Assembly (NCBI GenBank): GCA_001414485.1 | Contig: LLEY01000105.1 | Location: 124,001-188,000, forward strand | Direction of reading: 5' to 3' | DNA from: Calycina herbarum | Taxonomy: Eukaryota; Ascomycota; Leotiomycetes; Helotiales; Pezizellaceae | DNA: 64,000 nucleotides | Part shown: one piece after another, positions 19,901-29,569 of the stretch | Layout: every line of letters starts with the position of its first letter | Position numbering within the stretch: the stretch's first letter is position 1 | Made by a program: the position numbers and the translations under genes | The notes under the pieces: model-generated | What the model saw: the letters and a program-made list of their open reading frames with translations, nothing else | The model's database searches: none | Told to the model about the DNA's origin: nothing

Positions 19901-22900
19901 ACCATATCGAGGAACATCTTTCGGGAAAGATGTCATAATAGTTCCACCAACACCCCATACGAACACAGGAGAGCCTTTCCACCTTTGCAGAGGATCATGT
20001 TCCCGACCATCAGTTGGTGCAACATAATTCATCGCTTGAGAAAATCCTCGTGATCGTGCCTGGGTAGGCTTGACAGGAACTGGATTTAATCCATATTGTG
20101 CTCTTGGGGATGTTGGGACTTCAACAGATGCTGGTCGTTGATATGGAGCAGATCCAGCCATATCAAGTCTAGGCCCAGTGAAAACGGCACTAGGCGACTG
20201 AGTGAGGGATCTCCGAGGTGGAACAAACCCAGCAGGTAGGTTTGCATTCTGAGATGGTTGCTGAGAAAGGTAGTTTGATGGTGCTCGCTTAGGGGGCGGC
20301 ATATTACTTTTGAGGCCGTAGTTTTGTGGCGGAGGAGTTTGGGAAACCATCCGCATGGGTGGTGGAGGATGTGACATATGTTGTTGGTTCTGAGATTGCA
20401 GGGACCCATAATTTCGAGGCGAAAGTTGTTCATTCTCTTCTACTTCTTGTGTAGGTGGGAGATGGTTAGTTCTTAGGTTGGATTCGTAACCAGAAGAGCT
20501 ACTTCGTCGATCATTCACAACTTCTGCGCCATAAGATCTAGGTTCATGATTTCTCTCGAAATGAGCAAGCGGACTCGAAGTTCGAGGTTGGTGGGGAAGA
20601 ACTGGGGGAGACGGTGCACCAACGGAAGCATTGTATGGCTGAGATTGTTGGCGTGGCATAGGCGGAGGAGGTGCTGGTGAAAAACGAGCAACTGGGGGGG
20701 GTGCAGTTTGACTATGAGGGGGTTGTTGTGGGGGAGCTGGAGAGTACCTCGATGCAATAGATGGTGGCGGCGCGTGGTTTGTTGGAAGAGCAGCATATGG
20801 ACTTACACGGTCGGGTGCAACTAACCCTGCTGGAGGTGGAGGGGGTTGGTGTTGAGTTGAAGGTTGAAATGGGGGTTGTAGGGCATTTGGTGGGAACTGT
20901 GAAGTCGCAGGTGTCCCATACGAGTTGGGTGCAGCAGGGGTAGCATGTGAGTGTCTTGGTGCAGGTTTGGGCCTACTAGCCACAGGTAAATCCTCGAAGA
21001 AACCACTATTTGACGAATTTGTTCTTGGTGGTAGGTGAGTTACAGGAACCGGTTTTTGCTGATTTTGATGTGGACCATTGCTACTTGTGGGTGGTGACAG
21101 ATTGGATGCCGGCGCTCTTGGTGGTGGTGCTTGTGCATACATACTTGAGCTTCTGGGTGGAGGAACACCGGGTGCTAGACCAGATGCACTGTTTCCACGG
21201 GCAATATTTTGCATGCTAGGCCTCTTTCGAGGCTTGACAACTTCCATTGGCAAGTCATACGGGGAAGAATAACCTCCTTTGGACTGATTGGCGAAGCTCT
21301 GAGCTTTTGGCACACTTGGTCGTTCAGGTTGCAATTGCTGTTGAGGTGGAAAGCTTGACGTTGCTGCCATATAGGGCGATGACATTGTTGACGAAGCAGC
21401 TGGCCTCGAGAGATCCGTCAAGAGAGGAGCCGAAGGTGCATAGTTATTTCTTGATGGAGGTACTTCTTGGGTGCTTGCTCCTGGTGGCAAATATCTATTC
21501 CCACCACTGCTGGTCCTTGCTGAATTTCCATTGACCGGAGCTACAGCAGGTTGACTTGTCGATGGAAATTTGTTTGCGGTTCCATTTTGCTCATCAGTAT
21601 CTTCCAAAAACCCCTCATCATCACTACCAAATAGGGCAGCTGGATCGAGTGCAGTGTTGTTTTCAGGCTCATCGTCAGGTAAAAGTTCATCATCATCATC
21701 ATCCAAGAATTCGTCACCAGCCAATGCGGCTTTCCACTTTTCAGCAAGATCAACTTCCACGTTCTCTGGTTGGGGGGTGTCTTTATTTTCCGGCGCATTA
21801 TTGAAAAAATCAGAGGGATCGTCGACATGTTCCTCTGGAAGTGCAGGTGATAACTGATCGTTTGGCTGATAGTGCATAGAGTCCATGACCTGAAAGGTGG
21901 ATTTCCTCTCTAACGGGCCAGGTTCCGAGTTCAATTGTTTCGACGAATCGTCCGCTTTTGCAACTTGGGAGAAAAAGTCGTCCTCCTCACCTGCCTCCTC
22001 TTCCAAAAATGCTGGAGTTCCATAATCGTTCCGGGGACCTCCTTCCGGGTGAACTAATGGGAGACCTTCTTCGAAGCGAGCCTGAGATTCCTGATCCTCA
22101 TCTTGTCTGCAATCTCCACCGTAGGATTGCCCGTAACTGGGAGCTGCGTCATTCTCAGCACCGTTCGATTCCGTGGGTCTTGATGTTTCCAGAACAGGCT
22201 CCGGGGCTGACGATTGATTGAAGAAATCGTCCTCGTCGTGGTTTGTCTCGTCTCCAAAAAAGTCCTTTGGTTCGTGCTCGACCTCGTTCATGATGGCCTC
22301 TACTTGGCTGTGGGCTTGGGGCTCGTCGTTATGTGCGATTTCGGCGGGATTGTGTATGGGTGGTACGGCGGGAAATGAATTCGTTCGGTCTGATTTGGCC
22401 ATCAGTTTGAAAGGGTCGGTATCGGTTCTTTGGATATTCCATTCCGGATCAACATCGTCATCCTCCCCCCAATTTACGTCCTCGGAAACGGTTCGTGCAA
22501 ATGACATTGTACTCAGATGCTTGTTTTCATGTTTGGGACCCTCTGATGGAAATTCGGCCTTGTTCTCCTCGGCTGGTTGTGGCACCTCGATTCCATTGTG
22601 AACCGGCGCTTCCTCCAATTCGACTCCCCCGGGACTTGATAGAGAGGTTGTAAGCGCATTACGTAGGTTGTCCAAATCGTTATGCGTTGTGATTTCATCT
22701 AATTGTTTGGTATCCGATTTCGCTGTCGGCGCAATATGGGATCCTTCCTCTAAACTCTCGGGATCCAAACCAGGCGCGCTGGCTTCTGTACTCGAAGCTT
22801 CGATGGTTTGCTGTTCCACGGGCAATGCGCCTGCAAACACCGGGGATCCTTTCGTCTCGATTATGTCTGCTAATGAATTTGGCATCAAGGCAGGGTGCCA

Positions 22901-22927
22901 TGATGCTGCCAGCGTCTCGGAAGGCAT
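16988..22927 (-). CDS. SEC16: COPII coat assembly scaffold Sec16
   Basis: A single 1979-codon frame. Sec16 is a large peripheral protein of ER exit sites that organises COPII budding. The N-terminal half is acidic and then Pro/Gln/Ser-rich and disordered, as is usual for the family. At about residue 975 begins the conserved central region (PLQRWKGSPVFVWGVGGTI, then FPGPLKGKSKKKDVINWL). It runs into the helical ACE1-type domain to about residue 1460 (LLRGEREKAVWEAVDKRLWAHAM; YEVFAGNFEESIDELV), which binds Sec13. The C-terminal conserved block NKPIRAKLGEASSFYYDPD lies near residue 1815, in the region reported to contact Sec23. I start at MPSETLAASWHPAL because a TTTTCCAG acceptor stands just upstream; an ATG at 22,978 would add 17 residues. 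The frame is intact, with no intron needed. Confidence 0.93.
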   Translation of the reverse strand: MPSETLAASWHPALMPNSLADIIETKGSPVFAGALPVEQQTIEASSTEASAPGLDPESLEEGSHIAPTAKSDTKQLDEITTHNDLDNLRNALTTSLSSPGGVELEEAPVHNGIEVPQPAEENKAEFPSEGPKHENKHLSTMSFARTVSEDVNWGEDDDVDPEWNIQRTDTDPFKLMAKSDRTNSFPAVPPIHNPAEIAHNDEPQAHSQVEAIMNEVEHEPKDFFGDETNHDEDDFFNQSSAPEPVLETSRPTESNGAENDAAPSYGQSYGGDCRQDEDQESQARFEEGLPLVHPEGGPRNDYGTPAFLEEEAGEEDDFFSQVAKADDSSKQLNSEPGPLERKSTFQVMDSMHYQPNDQLSPALPEEHVDDPSDFFNNAPENKDTPQPENVEVDLAEKWKAALAGDEFLDDDDDELLPDDEPENNTALDPAALFGSDDEGFLEDTDEQNGTANKFPSTSQPAVAPVNGNSARTSSGGNRYLPPGASTQEVPPSRNNYAPSAPLLTDLSRPAASSTMSSPYMAATSSFPPQQQLQPERPSVPKAQSFANQSKGGYSSPYDLPMEVVKPRKRPSMQNIARGNSASGLAPGVPPPRSSSMYAQAPPPRAPASNLSPPTSSNGPHQNQQKPVPVTHLPPRTNSSNSGFFEDLPVASRPKPAPRHSHATPAAPNSYGTPATSQFPPNALQPPFQPSTQHQPPPPPAGLVAPDRVSPYAALPTNHAPPPSIASRYSPAPPQQPPHSQTAPPPVARFSPAPPPPMPRQQSQPYNASVGAPSPPVLPHQPRTSSPLAHFERNHEPRSYGAEVVNDRRSSSSGYESNLRTNHLPPTQEVEENEQLSPRNYGSLQSQNQQHMSHPPPPMRMVSQTPPPQNYGLKSNMPPPKRAPSNYLSQQPSQNANLPAGFVPPRRSLTQSPSAVFTGPRLDMAGSAPYQRPASVEVPTSPRAQYGLNPVPVKPTQARSRGFSQAMNYVAPTDGREHDPLQRWKGSPVFVWGVGGTIMTSFPKDVPRYGMNQPTPMIIRSPGEVKIRNIKEVDPLQERLTSFPGPLKGKSKKKDVINWLTAGIQILEGNASYIRMGGHLSHEDKRTEERILLWKILLVFIENDGTLEGNPVVDKAVRAVLSPGLDSDPTDVTPLYATGADLSGISHSSNSAARSDPVDPTAVDQLRKHLLRGEREKAVWEAVDKRLWAHAMLISNTVSKELYKQVAQEFVQKEVKNTGENTESLAALYEVFAGNFEESIDELVPPSARAGFQMVSTSNSAGPSKDAMDGLDRWRETLGLVLSNRSIDDVQALKALGNLLSGYGRAEAAHICFLFARSVSLFGGIDDPLSNIVLVGSDHLRQPYEFDKEMEPILLSEVFEYGMSLSSTASVAVSYPHLSIYKVQHATILAEYGYRENALQYCESVASSITSQTRRSPYHHGLLISALDDLSKRLKQSPKSEASSWLSKPSIDKVSGSVWDKLSKFVAGDENDTPDNGTNASTVGEIGPFSRIAGGTPTISRSPSNAELYGSHNGGLGINGAVTAVPATKVSSRYAPGRAYTPDPPRSGSLASQPRTSMEERSSGEYQRRSGEHQRYEPQRNTSDYRPGSQSAMKNYSPNSQLAVNSYMPVTQQDNIPQSSYTPFGPNDSPYSAQLTTPTTEQQPNMFSSPQPLNNFDGNQMSAPYTPPEPSYGEQQSSGYEPPASSGYEPPSGGYEPPSSSYTPYEPTDEPDSPVDTKSKKKSFMDDDFNDRVNNDVSAPREKTKAEKDREADEAFRKAAEADGKLNLSYTNSNTTNTIIDKKAAAAPAKKGWGLGGWFGGGKKEAADTPAHSNKPIRAKLGEASSFYYDPDQKRWVNKKGGDTAPTPSATPPPPKSGPPRTASGPPISGPTSTPRAPPLAMRAASDAGKAPSPLSQEDGPPSEGGAPALAPPGFAPMSRSVSNSSAGRPPSAPPSRPGTGMSNASSIDDLLGPATGGRKGTAKKKKGRGYIDVMGEKPS

Positions 22928-23887
22928 CGCGATAGCTATGTGCCTGGAAAAGAATCGAATACTAGACGTTGTTAGCACGTCATGGTGTAGTGTATACAGT
23001 TGAAAGGCGCCACTTGTCCCAAGAAGGGGCCTAACTACTCGGGAGCTACAGCTACGTACTAATACAACAATTGCCGCTAAAGGACAATGAAATTAATTAG
23101 GGGTATTGGCGGAAACTCCAGCCATATTCCAACTTTCTTGGGTGGAAAAGTTTGTGGTCGTGAGGAAATGAGACGTGGAGATAGGAGGTTGGCGGGATTA
23201 CCGTACACTTGCCGTACCAGCAAGCCAGGATGTAGCTACACGGCTAGAAAGAAGCCACATTGCTGGGGGGCCTGAGTGACTAAGGTTGAATAGCCTTCCC
23301 TCGCGGCTGAAAGGATGAAAGGCTGAAAAGGGGTTGTTATTCCTCGTCGTTCTAACTACCTCAAATAACTGAAGCTAGAAGTTCCTTATATTTGTACTAA
23401 CTCTATACTATCACGAACTTGTAAATAACTTTGAGTTCTCTTAAGAAGCTGGAATTATAATACTGCCACAGCACAAGTGGCTTGAATCCGGCGCCGATGA
23501 CAGCCCGGCTCGGAACTTAGTGCTCGCTCGGGCCGGTTGGTCTCCGAGACTCCGCAAGAATTCCGACGATGGAACTTCTATTCGATTCACCATTTACGTA
23601 TGACCAGTGTTTTTTTACATTATAAAGTGTATTAAAGCAGGATATGTCTATAAATAAATATTAATAGTATATATCCTTGAAATGCGAAAATAATTATCTT
23701 GTGGAGCCACCGCGTGTTCTCCCAAGGCATCTGTGGCTAGAGCCCGAGACAATGGAGTAGAGGCAAGGCTACGGTGGCACTAACTTCTCGGCTTCTGACT
23801 TCTGACCAAAATATCCACGACAACCATTCCACCACACTCTCACCATACAATCGCTTGACCACTCCCTCACAAACGATCACCGCATCG
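22928..23887. other. Divergent intergenic region between SEC16 and NEO1
   Basis: It carries the 5' regions of both genes; a probable 5'-UTR intron acceptor of SEC16 lies close to 22,944. Short GC-rich patches alternate with AT-rich sequence (23,600-23,700). No ORF, RNA gene or repeat is supported. Confidence 0.45.
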
Positions 23888-23947
23888 ATGAGGCATGTCG
23901 TCGCGACCTCTTCATCCTCCAGATGCTTCCGAATCGCCCGTCGATGA
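23888..23947 (+). other. Upstream ORF overlapping the NEO1 start
   Basis: An ATG at 23,888, seven bases before the NEO1 ATG, opens a 19-codon frame in another phase that ends at TGA 23,945-23,947, inside the main coding region. Ribosomes starting there would bypass the main start, so if transcribed it could damp translation. Confidence 0.4.
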
Positions 23948-26900
23948 TTCCGATTCGGACCTTGACTTAGACATTCAAGAACTTGATCCCATTACCACAA
24001 CCTCGCCCTCCACTACCGGCGGGGTCCGAGATCGGAATACAAGAGAAGAGCGAAGGACGGGAAATATACCCCTGAGAAACCTGCGTATGGGTAGCTTGCG
24101 CGGGTTAGGGAAACGAAATCGCGGCTATGGAGATTTAGGGAGACGGAGGGATACCGAGGGCGACGATTTACAGGGACTTTTGACAGACGATCAGGATGGA
24201 GACCCGAACCGGCTTTCGGGGGGAAGTCGTGCGGAGGACGATGCGCCATTGTTACCGTCGAGTAGAGTGCGGCGGCAATCTAGCGTCGGCTCTCTCAAGG
24301 AACGATTAGGATCGCGGATACGTCTCCCAAGTTTTATATCCGGCTCAGCAGCTTCTCAAGCGCCGCAAAATGACGATGAGATACATGAGGAGGAACATGA
24401 TCCAGCCTCCTCTCGAACGGTTTCGGTTGGAGCAATCCAATCCGCGCGATTTCCGGCCAATGCGGTATCGAATGCCAAATATACCCCCATAAGCTTTTTA
24501 CCGCGAACTTTGTATAACGAATTCTCTTTCTTCTTCAACATGTACTTTTTGCTGGTTGCTCTTTCACAGGCGATTCCTGCATTGCGTATAGGATACCTTT
24601 CGACTTATATTGTACCATTAGCGGGTGTTTTGGCAATTACTCTGGGCAAGGAGGCATATGATGATATTGAGAGAAGACGGAGGGATTCAGAGGCCAATTC
24701 TGAGGGCTACACAGTTCTGTCGTTCGACAGACCCGGAATGGGAAATGCCGACAGATATCATGCCAAGAAAAAGTTGAAGTCCAAGGCAAATTCAAAGTCT
24801 AAAAGAAGGTCTTTGGTTGGGTCGTTGGTGGAAACGGATAGGTTATCTGATATTCAGGAAGAGGAGGACAGTGCGGAAAGTCAAGGAGCTCGCCCATCAC
24901 CAACTTCTGCTGTTCGTGAGGTGACAAAAAAGGCCCGCGATTTGAAAGTTGGGGATGTTTTGAAACTGGGGAAAGATCAGCGAGTTCCTGCCGACGTAGT
25001 GATTCTGAAGAGTTATACGAATGAAGCCAGCCCAGTTGAGGAAATTATAGACAGTGAAGTGAACAACGATAATTTACTCGTGGATCCAATATCAGATCCT
25101 CCCATCGACCAGGCGAGCGGCAGTATAGCAGAAGCACGTGAGTCGACTTCAAAACTTGGAAACAGTCCGGCGGCGGATGCAGGAGGTGTGGGTGAAACTT
25201 TTATTCGAACAGATCAATTAGATGGAGAAACTGACTGGAAGCTTCGACTTGGATCTCCACTTACGCAACACCTTGATCCATCCGAGTTTACACGCCTACG
25301 TGTTGTGGCCGGAAAGCCAGACAAAAAAGTTAACGAATTTTTGGGTACTGTGGAGTTGTTGCCAAAAGGAGCCGGATACGATCCTCACGTCCCAAAATTG
25401 AGCCCTCTAAGTAATGAGGTTGGAGCCGATAGCAGCAATGAAAATTCGGCTCCATTGACCATCGATAATACGGCTTGGGCCAACACGATTCTTGCTTCCA
25501 ATGCGACCACATTAGCCGTTATTGTATACACTGGTCCCCAAACTCGATCAGCGCTCTCTACTTCTGCCTCGCGATCGAAAACTGGATTACTGGAATACGA
25601 AATCAATTCTCTTACGAAGATTTTGTGTGCCCTCACACTTACATTGTCCATTGTGCTCGTCGCTCTAGAGGGCTTCGAGCATGTGGCGGGTGTTGAGTGG
25701 TATGTCAAAATCATGCGCTTTCTAGTCTTGTTTTCTACCATCGTGCCAATCAGTCTTCGTGTCAACCTAGACATGGGGAAAACAGTCTACTCGTCTTTTA
25801 TTCAGCGAGATCAAGGCATTGAAGGCGCGGTAGTGAGAACCAGTACCATTCCAGAAGAATTGGGTCGAATCGAATATTTACTCAGTGACAAGACTGGTAC
25901 ATTAACCCAAAACGAAATGGAAATGAAGAAAATTCATGTCGGGACGGTTTCCTACGCCAATGAAGCTATGGACGAAGTGGCTTCCTATATCAAGCAAGGA
26001 TTTTCTGTTCCGGCACCTGCGGATGCCAATCAGCCACCAACCTTCATTACCCCCTCATCTACTTTCCTCGCTTCCACCATAGTAACTGCAACGAGAACAA
26101 GAAGAGAAATTGGCTCTCGGGTTCGCGACGTCGTGCTTGCCTTAGGTATCTGCCACAACGTTACACCAACCATCGAGGAAGAAAATGGCGAGACTATCAC
26201 ATCATACCAAGCTTCCTCGCCTGATGAAATCGCAATCGTCAAATGGACAGAGGCTGTTGGTCTTCGTCTTATTCATCGAGACCGCAATGGAATGACACTT
26301 CAGTCCGCCGATACTGGGCGTCCTGTCGTTCGAGTCAAGATTCTTGAGATATTCCCCTTCACGTCTGATGGAAAGCGAATGGGTATCATAGTTCAATTTC
26401 TGGATGGCTCAGAAACCTCATTAGCTGCAAATATTGAAGCTGGTGAGATTTGGTTCTTCCAAAAAGGAGCTGATACTGTCATGACTTCCATTGTCGCTTC
26501 CAACGATTGGCTTGACGAGGAAACTGCCAACATGGCCCGCGAAGGCCTTCGAACCTTGGTTGTTGGCCGCAAGAAGATGTCAGTTCAACAATACAAAGAG
26601 TTTGCCTCGAACTACAAGGAAGCTTCCGTAGCGATTAACAATCGGGATTCCGGCATGGCTAGAGTCGTTTCGCATTACCTTGAGAAGGATCTTGAGTTAC
26701 TCGGTGTCACTGGTGTCGAGGACAAATTACAGAAAGACGTAAAGCCTTCGTTGGAACTCTTACGAAATGCCGGAATCAAGATCTGGATGTTAACAGGCGA
26801 CAAAGTAGAAACTGCACGATGTGTCGCAGTAAGCGCCAAACTTGTCGCCAGAGGGCAATACATCCACACCATCGACAAGTTGAAGCGAAAAGACCTTGCG

Positions 26901-27968
26901 CAAGATCATCTCGACTTTCTCAGAAGTAAACCAGATTCTTGTCTTCTCATCGACGGAGAAAGTCTTACTTTACTCCTCACGCATTTCAAACTCGAATTCA
27001 TCTCCCTCGCCGTAAAACTACCAGCCGTCGTCGCCTGTCGCTGCTCACCAACCCAAAAAGCAGACGTCGCTCTCCTAATTCGGGATTTCACCAAGAAAAG
27101 AATTTGTTGTATTGGAGATGGAGGAAATGACGTTTCCATGATCCAAGCTGCTGATGTGGGAGTTGGTATCGTCGGAAAAGAAGGTCGACAAGCTTCTCTC
27201 GCTGCCGATTTCTCCATCACTCAATTCTGTCATCTGACCAAACTCTTGGTTTGGCATGGTCGCAACAGTTACAAGCGAAGTGCTAAACTCGCTCAATTCG
27301 TTATCCATCGTGGTCTCATTATTAGTGTTTGTCAGACTATGTACAGCATCGCCATCAAATTCGAACCCGAGGGTCTTTACAAAGACTGGCTTCTCGTGGG
27401 ATATGCCACCGTATACACCATGGCCCCGGTTTTCTCCTTGGTCCTCGATAAAGACGTGGATGAGAAACTTGCCAACCTCTACCCAGAGCTCTACAAAGAA
27501 TTAACCACCGGTGCCTCCCTCTCCTACCGTACCTTCTTCGTCTGGGTTTTCGTCTCTATTTATCAAGGAGGCATGATCCAAGGACTCTCCCAGATTCTTA
27601 CGGAAGTCGATGGACCCCGCATGGTGGCTGTTAGTTTCACGGTGTTGGTGCTGAATGAGCTTTGTATGGTTGCGATTGAGATTACGACTTGGCACCCGGT
27701 GATGATTTTTAGTCTTGTGGGGACGCTGCTTGTTTATTTGGGGAGTATACCGTTTTTGGGCGGGTACTTTGATTTGGAGTTTATTGTCACTTGGTATGTC
27801 GTTCCCCCTCCCTTTCTTTTGCTATATAAATTGAGGCTAATGGTGTGTAGGGGATTTGTGTGGAGGGTTGCTGCTATTGGGGCTATTTCGTTGATTCCTC
27901 CTTATGCGGGGAAATTGATTCGGAGGGCGATTAAACCGCCTAGTTATCGGAAGGTGCAGGGGATTTGA
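23895..27968 (+). CDS. NEO1: P4-type ATPase (phospholipid flippase), Neo1/ATP9 type
   Basis: The protein has about 1338 residues after splicing. P4-ATPases move phospholipids from the lumenal to the cytosolic leaflet; the Neo1 branch acts in Golgi and endosomes and does not need a Cdc50 subunit. The N-terminal 190 residues are acidic/basic low complexity. TM1-2 follow around SFFFNMYFLLVALSQAIPAL. The actuator motif LDGETDWKLR has Asp443, the phosphorylation motif is DKTGTLTQNEM with Asp665, and the hinge GDGGNDVSMIQAADVG begins near residue 1074. The C-terminal half has the remaining membrane helices. TDQLDGETDWKL is the Neo1-type version of this motif. A 57-base intron (27,794-27,850, GTATGT...TAG) is a multiple of three and without stop; splicing joins EFIVTW to GFVWRV. 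The N-terminus is longer than in yeast Neo1. An overlapping uORF precedes the start. Confidence 0.93.
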   Translation: MSSRPLHPPDASESPVDDSDSDLDLDIQELDPITTTSPSTTGGVRDRNTREERRTGNIPLRNLRMGSLRGLGKRNRGYGDLGRRRDTEGDDLQGLLTDDQDGDPNRLSGGSRAEDDAPLLPSSRVRRQSSVGSLKERLGSRIRLPSFISGSAASQAPQNDDEIHEEEHDPASSRTVSVGAIQSARFPANAVSNAKYTPISFLPRTLYNEFSFFFNMYFLLVALSQAIPALRIGYLSTYIVPLAGVLAITLGKEAYDDIERRRRDSEANSEGYTVLSFDRPGMGNADRYHAKKKLKSKANSKSKRRSLVGSLVETDRLSDIQEEEDSAESQGARPSPTSAVREVTKKARDLKVGDVLKLGKDQRVPADVVILKSYTNEASPVEEIIDSEVNNDNLLVDPISDPPIDQASGSIAEARESTSKLGNSPAADAGGVGETFIRTDQLDGETDWKLRLGSPLTQHLDPSEFTRLRVVAGKPDKKVNEFLGTVELLPKGAGYDPHVPKLSPLSNEVGADSSNENSAPLTIDNTAWANTILASNATTLAVIVYTGPQTRSALSTSASRSKTGLLEYEINSLTKILCALTLTLSIVLVALEGFEHVAGVEWYVKIMRFLVLFSTIVPISLRVNLDMGKTVYSSFIQRDQGIEGAVVRTSTIPEELGRIEYLLSDKTGTLTQNEMEMKKIHVGTVSYANEAMDEVASYIKQGFSVPAPADANQPPTFITPSSTFLASTIVTATRTRREIGSRVRDVVLALGICHNVTPTIEEENGETITSYQASSPDEIAIVKWTEAVGLRLIHRDRNGMTLQSADTGRPVVRVKILEIFPFTSDGKRMGIIVQFLDGSETSLAANIEAGEIWFFQKGADTVMTSIVASNDWLDEETANMAREGLRTLVVGRKKMSVQQYKEFASNYKEASVAINNRDSGMARVVSHYLEKDLELLGVTGVEDKLQKDVKPSLELLRNAGIKIWMLTGDKVETARCVAVSAKLVARGQYIHTIDKLKRKDLAQDHLDFLRSKPDSCLLIDGESLTLLLTHFKLEFISLAVKLPAVVACRCSPTQKADVALLIRDFTKKRICCIGDGGNDVSMIQAADVGVGIVGKEGRQASLAADFSITQFCHLTKLLVWHGRNSYKRSAKLAQFVIHRGLIISVCQTMYSIAIKFEPEGLYKDWLLVGYATVYTMAPVFSLVLDKDVDEKLANLYPELYKELTTGASLSYRTFFVWVFVSIYQGGMIQGLSQILTEVDGPRMVAVSFTVLVLNELCMVAIEITTWHPVMIFSLVGTLLVYLGSIPFLGGYFDLEFIVTWYVVPPPFLLLYKLRLMVCRGFVWRVAAIGAISLIPPYAGKLIRRAIKPPSYRKVQGI

Positions 27969-28694
27969 GGGGCTTTTGTTGGTGCGTGGAAGAGAGAGAT
28001 GGATTCTTTTTAGTTTAGGGATGCATAGCGATGGTGTTTTAGAGGTTCAATTTGATTCTCGTTGTCTTTTTTTGAGTAAATGCTATCTCTTATTCTTTTT
28101 AGCTTGTTTTTACTTGCATTTTTTCTTCTTCTTCTTCTGTTGGGTTCGTGAAGGGATTTGTGAAATGAGCCTTTTTTGGTGTGAGATTCACTGTACTTAG
28201 TGATTTCATACTCTTGCAATCATTGTGGAATAGCGACTAATAAACAGAAAATCTCAAACCCCGGAGGGGAAGGGGGGGATGTGGTGGAGTCAAGCTTTCA
28301 AGAGAGAAAAGCTCGTTTTGGAGATATTGCTTACAGGATATTTGTTTGGAACTCTTCTTTTTGGGGGGACGGGGGGGTTGAACTTGATACCGGGCTTACC
28401 GGATGTGGGTAAGTGCCTTTGGAATTGTTTCTTGGTTGAGTGAGGATTGAGGAGGCTAGCTGAATGTCAACATCATTACTAAATTATAGTAATACAAGTT
28501 ATTAAAGGCTTGTAGGCTAGAGTGGTAAATGAGTTGAAGGTGGCAAGAGGTGATGTACACGTACTTGAAAAGCGGCGCAAGGGCTTGGAAAGTGTGGGTT
28601 CCACAAGTGGTTTTAGTCAGAAGGGAAGGTAAGTAGAATCCGTTCTATACCGAGGCGGCCTTTCTTGCTCTTCTCTCGATACTCCCGACTCTCT
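27969..28694. other. 3' UTR of NEO1 and intergenic sequence
   Basis: T-rich sequence (TTTTTTCTTCTTCTTCTTC near 28,120) suits a fungal 3' UTR. Beyond it I see no gene. Confidence 0.4.
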
Positions 28695-28822
28695 CTACTC
28701 TTCTACTCTTCTACTCTTCTACTCTTCTACTCTTCTACTCTTCTACTCTTCTACTCTTCTACTCTTCTACTCTTCTACTCTTCTACTCTTCTACTCTCTT
28801 ACTCTCTTACTCTCTTACTTTC
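28695..28822. repeat. CTACTCTT octanucleotide microsatellite
   Basis: About a dozen perfect copies of CTACTCTT are followed by three copies of ACTCTCTT or ACTTTCTT. It is a simple tandem array without spacers. Confidence 0.9.
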
Positions 28823-29447
28823 TTGATTTCGGGCTCTCCCCGCTTCTGAAAGATAGGAATGTAAGAGAGGTAGGGTGTTAGTAGCAGTAAGACAAATTGA
28901 ACGACGGCGACAATCGAATTATGAGATTTTAATATCAAGAAGAAGGTTGAGGGATTTAATGACCTGGTCTCTCAGCTCTAAAGTAGTTGTGGATTGTGGA
29001 TTAAAACATTAGGGACTGTAGGAACTCGTGACTGTATTCTCGAAGTACTTGCACTTCCACAATTGTTCCAACTACTTTGAGCTATTATAATCTTAATTAT
29101 TCGAGCCTTTTGGGATAATGGAATCGATTTATCGAGTCTCGGATGAACAATGGAAGGAGCAGAGGAGACGTGGTCTACTATTCACGAGTCACGAATTCCT
29201 GCATCCCCTGGTGAAAGACTGGAAGCAGGAGGTGCCCAAGTCCGTTTCGTAATTTAAGGGCTTCAGTCTTATCTCATATTTTCCTGTTGAAAGTGTATAT
29301 CTGTCAAAAGAGGGGATGGCTCTTTCTCCCTCGGGGGCTGTTGCATTTTAATTGTCGATGTGCTGTCTTGAATTCACCAAGCACAAAGTGGCTTAAAGTG
29401 GCTTATGACTATGAGTTCCACGTCAACTTGTGGCTTAGACTTTAATC
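28823..29447. other. Intergenic, nothing recognised
   Basis: No open frame of protein-like composition and no repeat. It precedes the promoter of the next gene. Confidence 0.4.
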
Positions 29448-29489
29448 CTCGCTTAGCTAGCGCTTACTAGCGCTTTCTGTCTATAAGTA
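29448..29489 (+). promoter_or_regulatory. Core promoter of paralogue B
   Basis: The 25-base block CTCGCTTAGCTAGCGC...CTAGCG (29,448-29,472) precedes GTCTATAAGTA (29,479-29,489) by six bases; the ATG follows about 80 bases later. It matches the promoters at 15,531-15,575 and 30,906-30,948. Confidence 0.65.
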
Positions 29490-29569
29490 GCTGCTGTTAC
29501 TCGACCTCCATAGATAGAACGTCAAAGTCTTTACCTTCTAAAAGACAAGTGAAGAGACATCGACACAAC

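Noticed and set aside
28695..28822. Regular repeats considered as a CRISPR array
   Set aside because: The octamer array has no spacers; it is a microsatellite, and the genome is eukaryotic.
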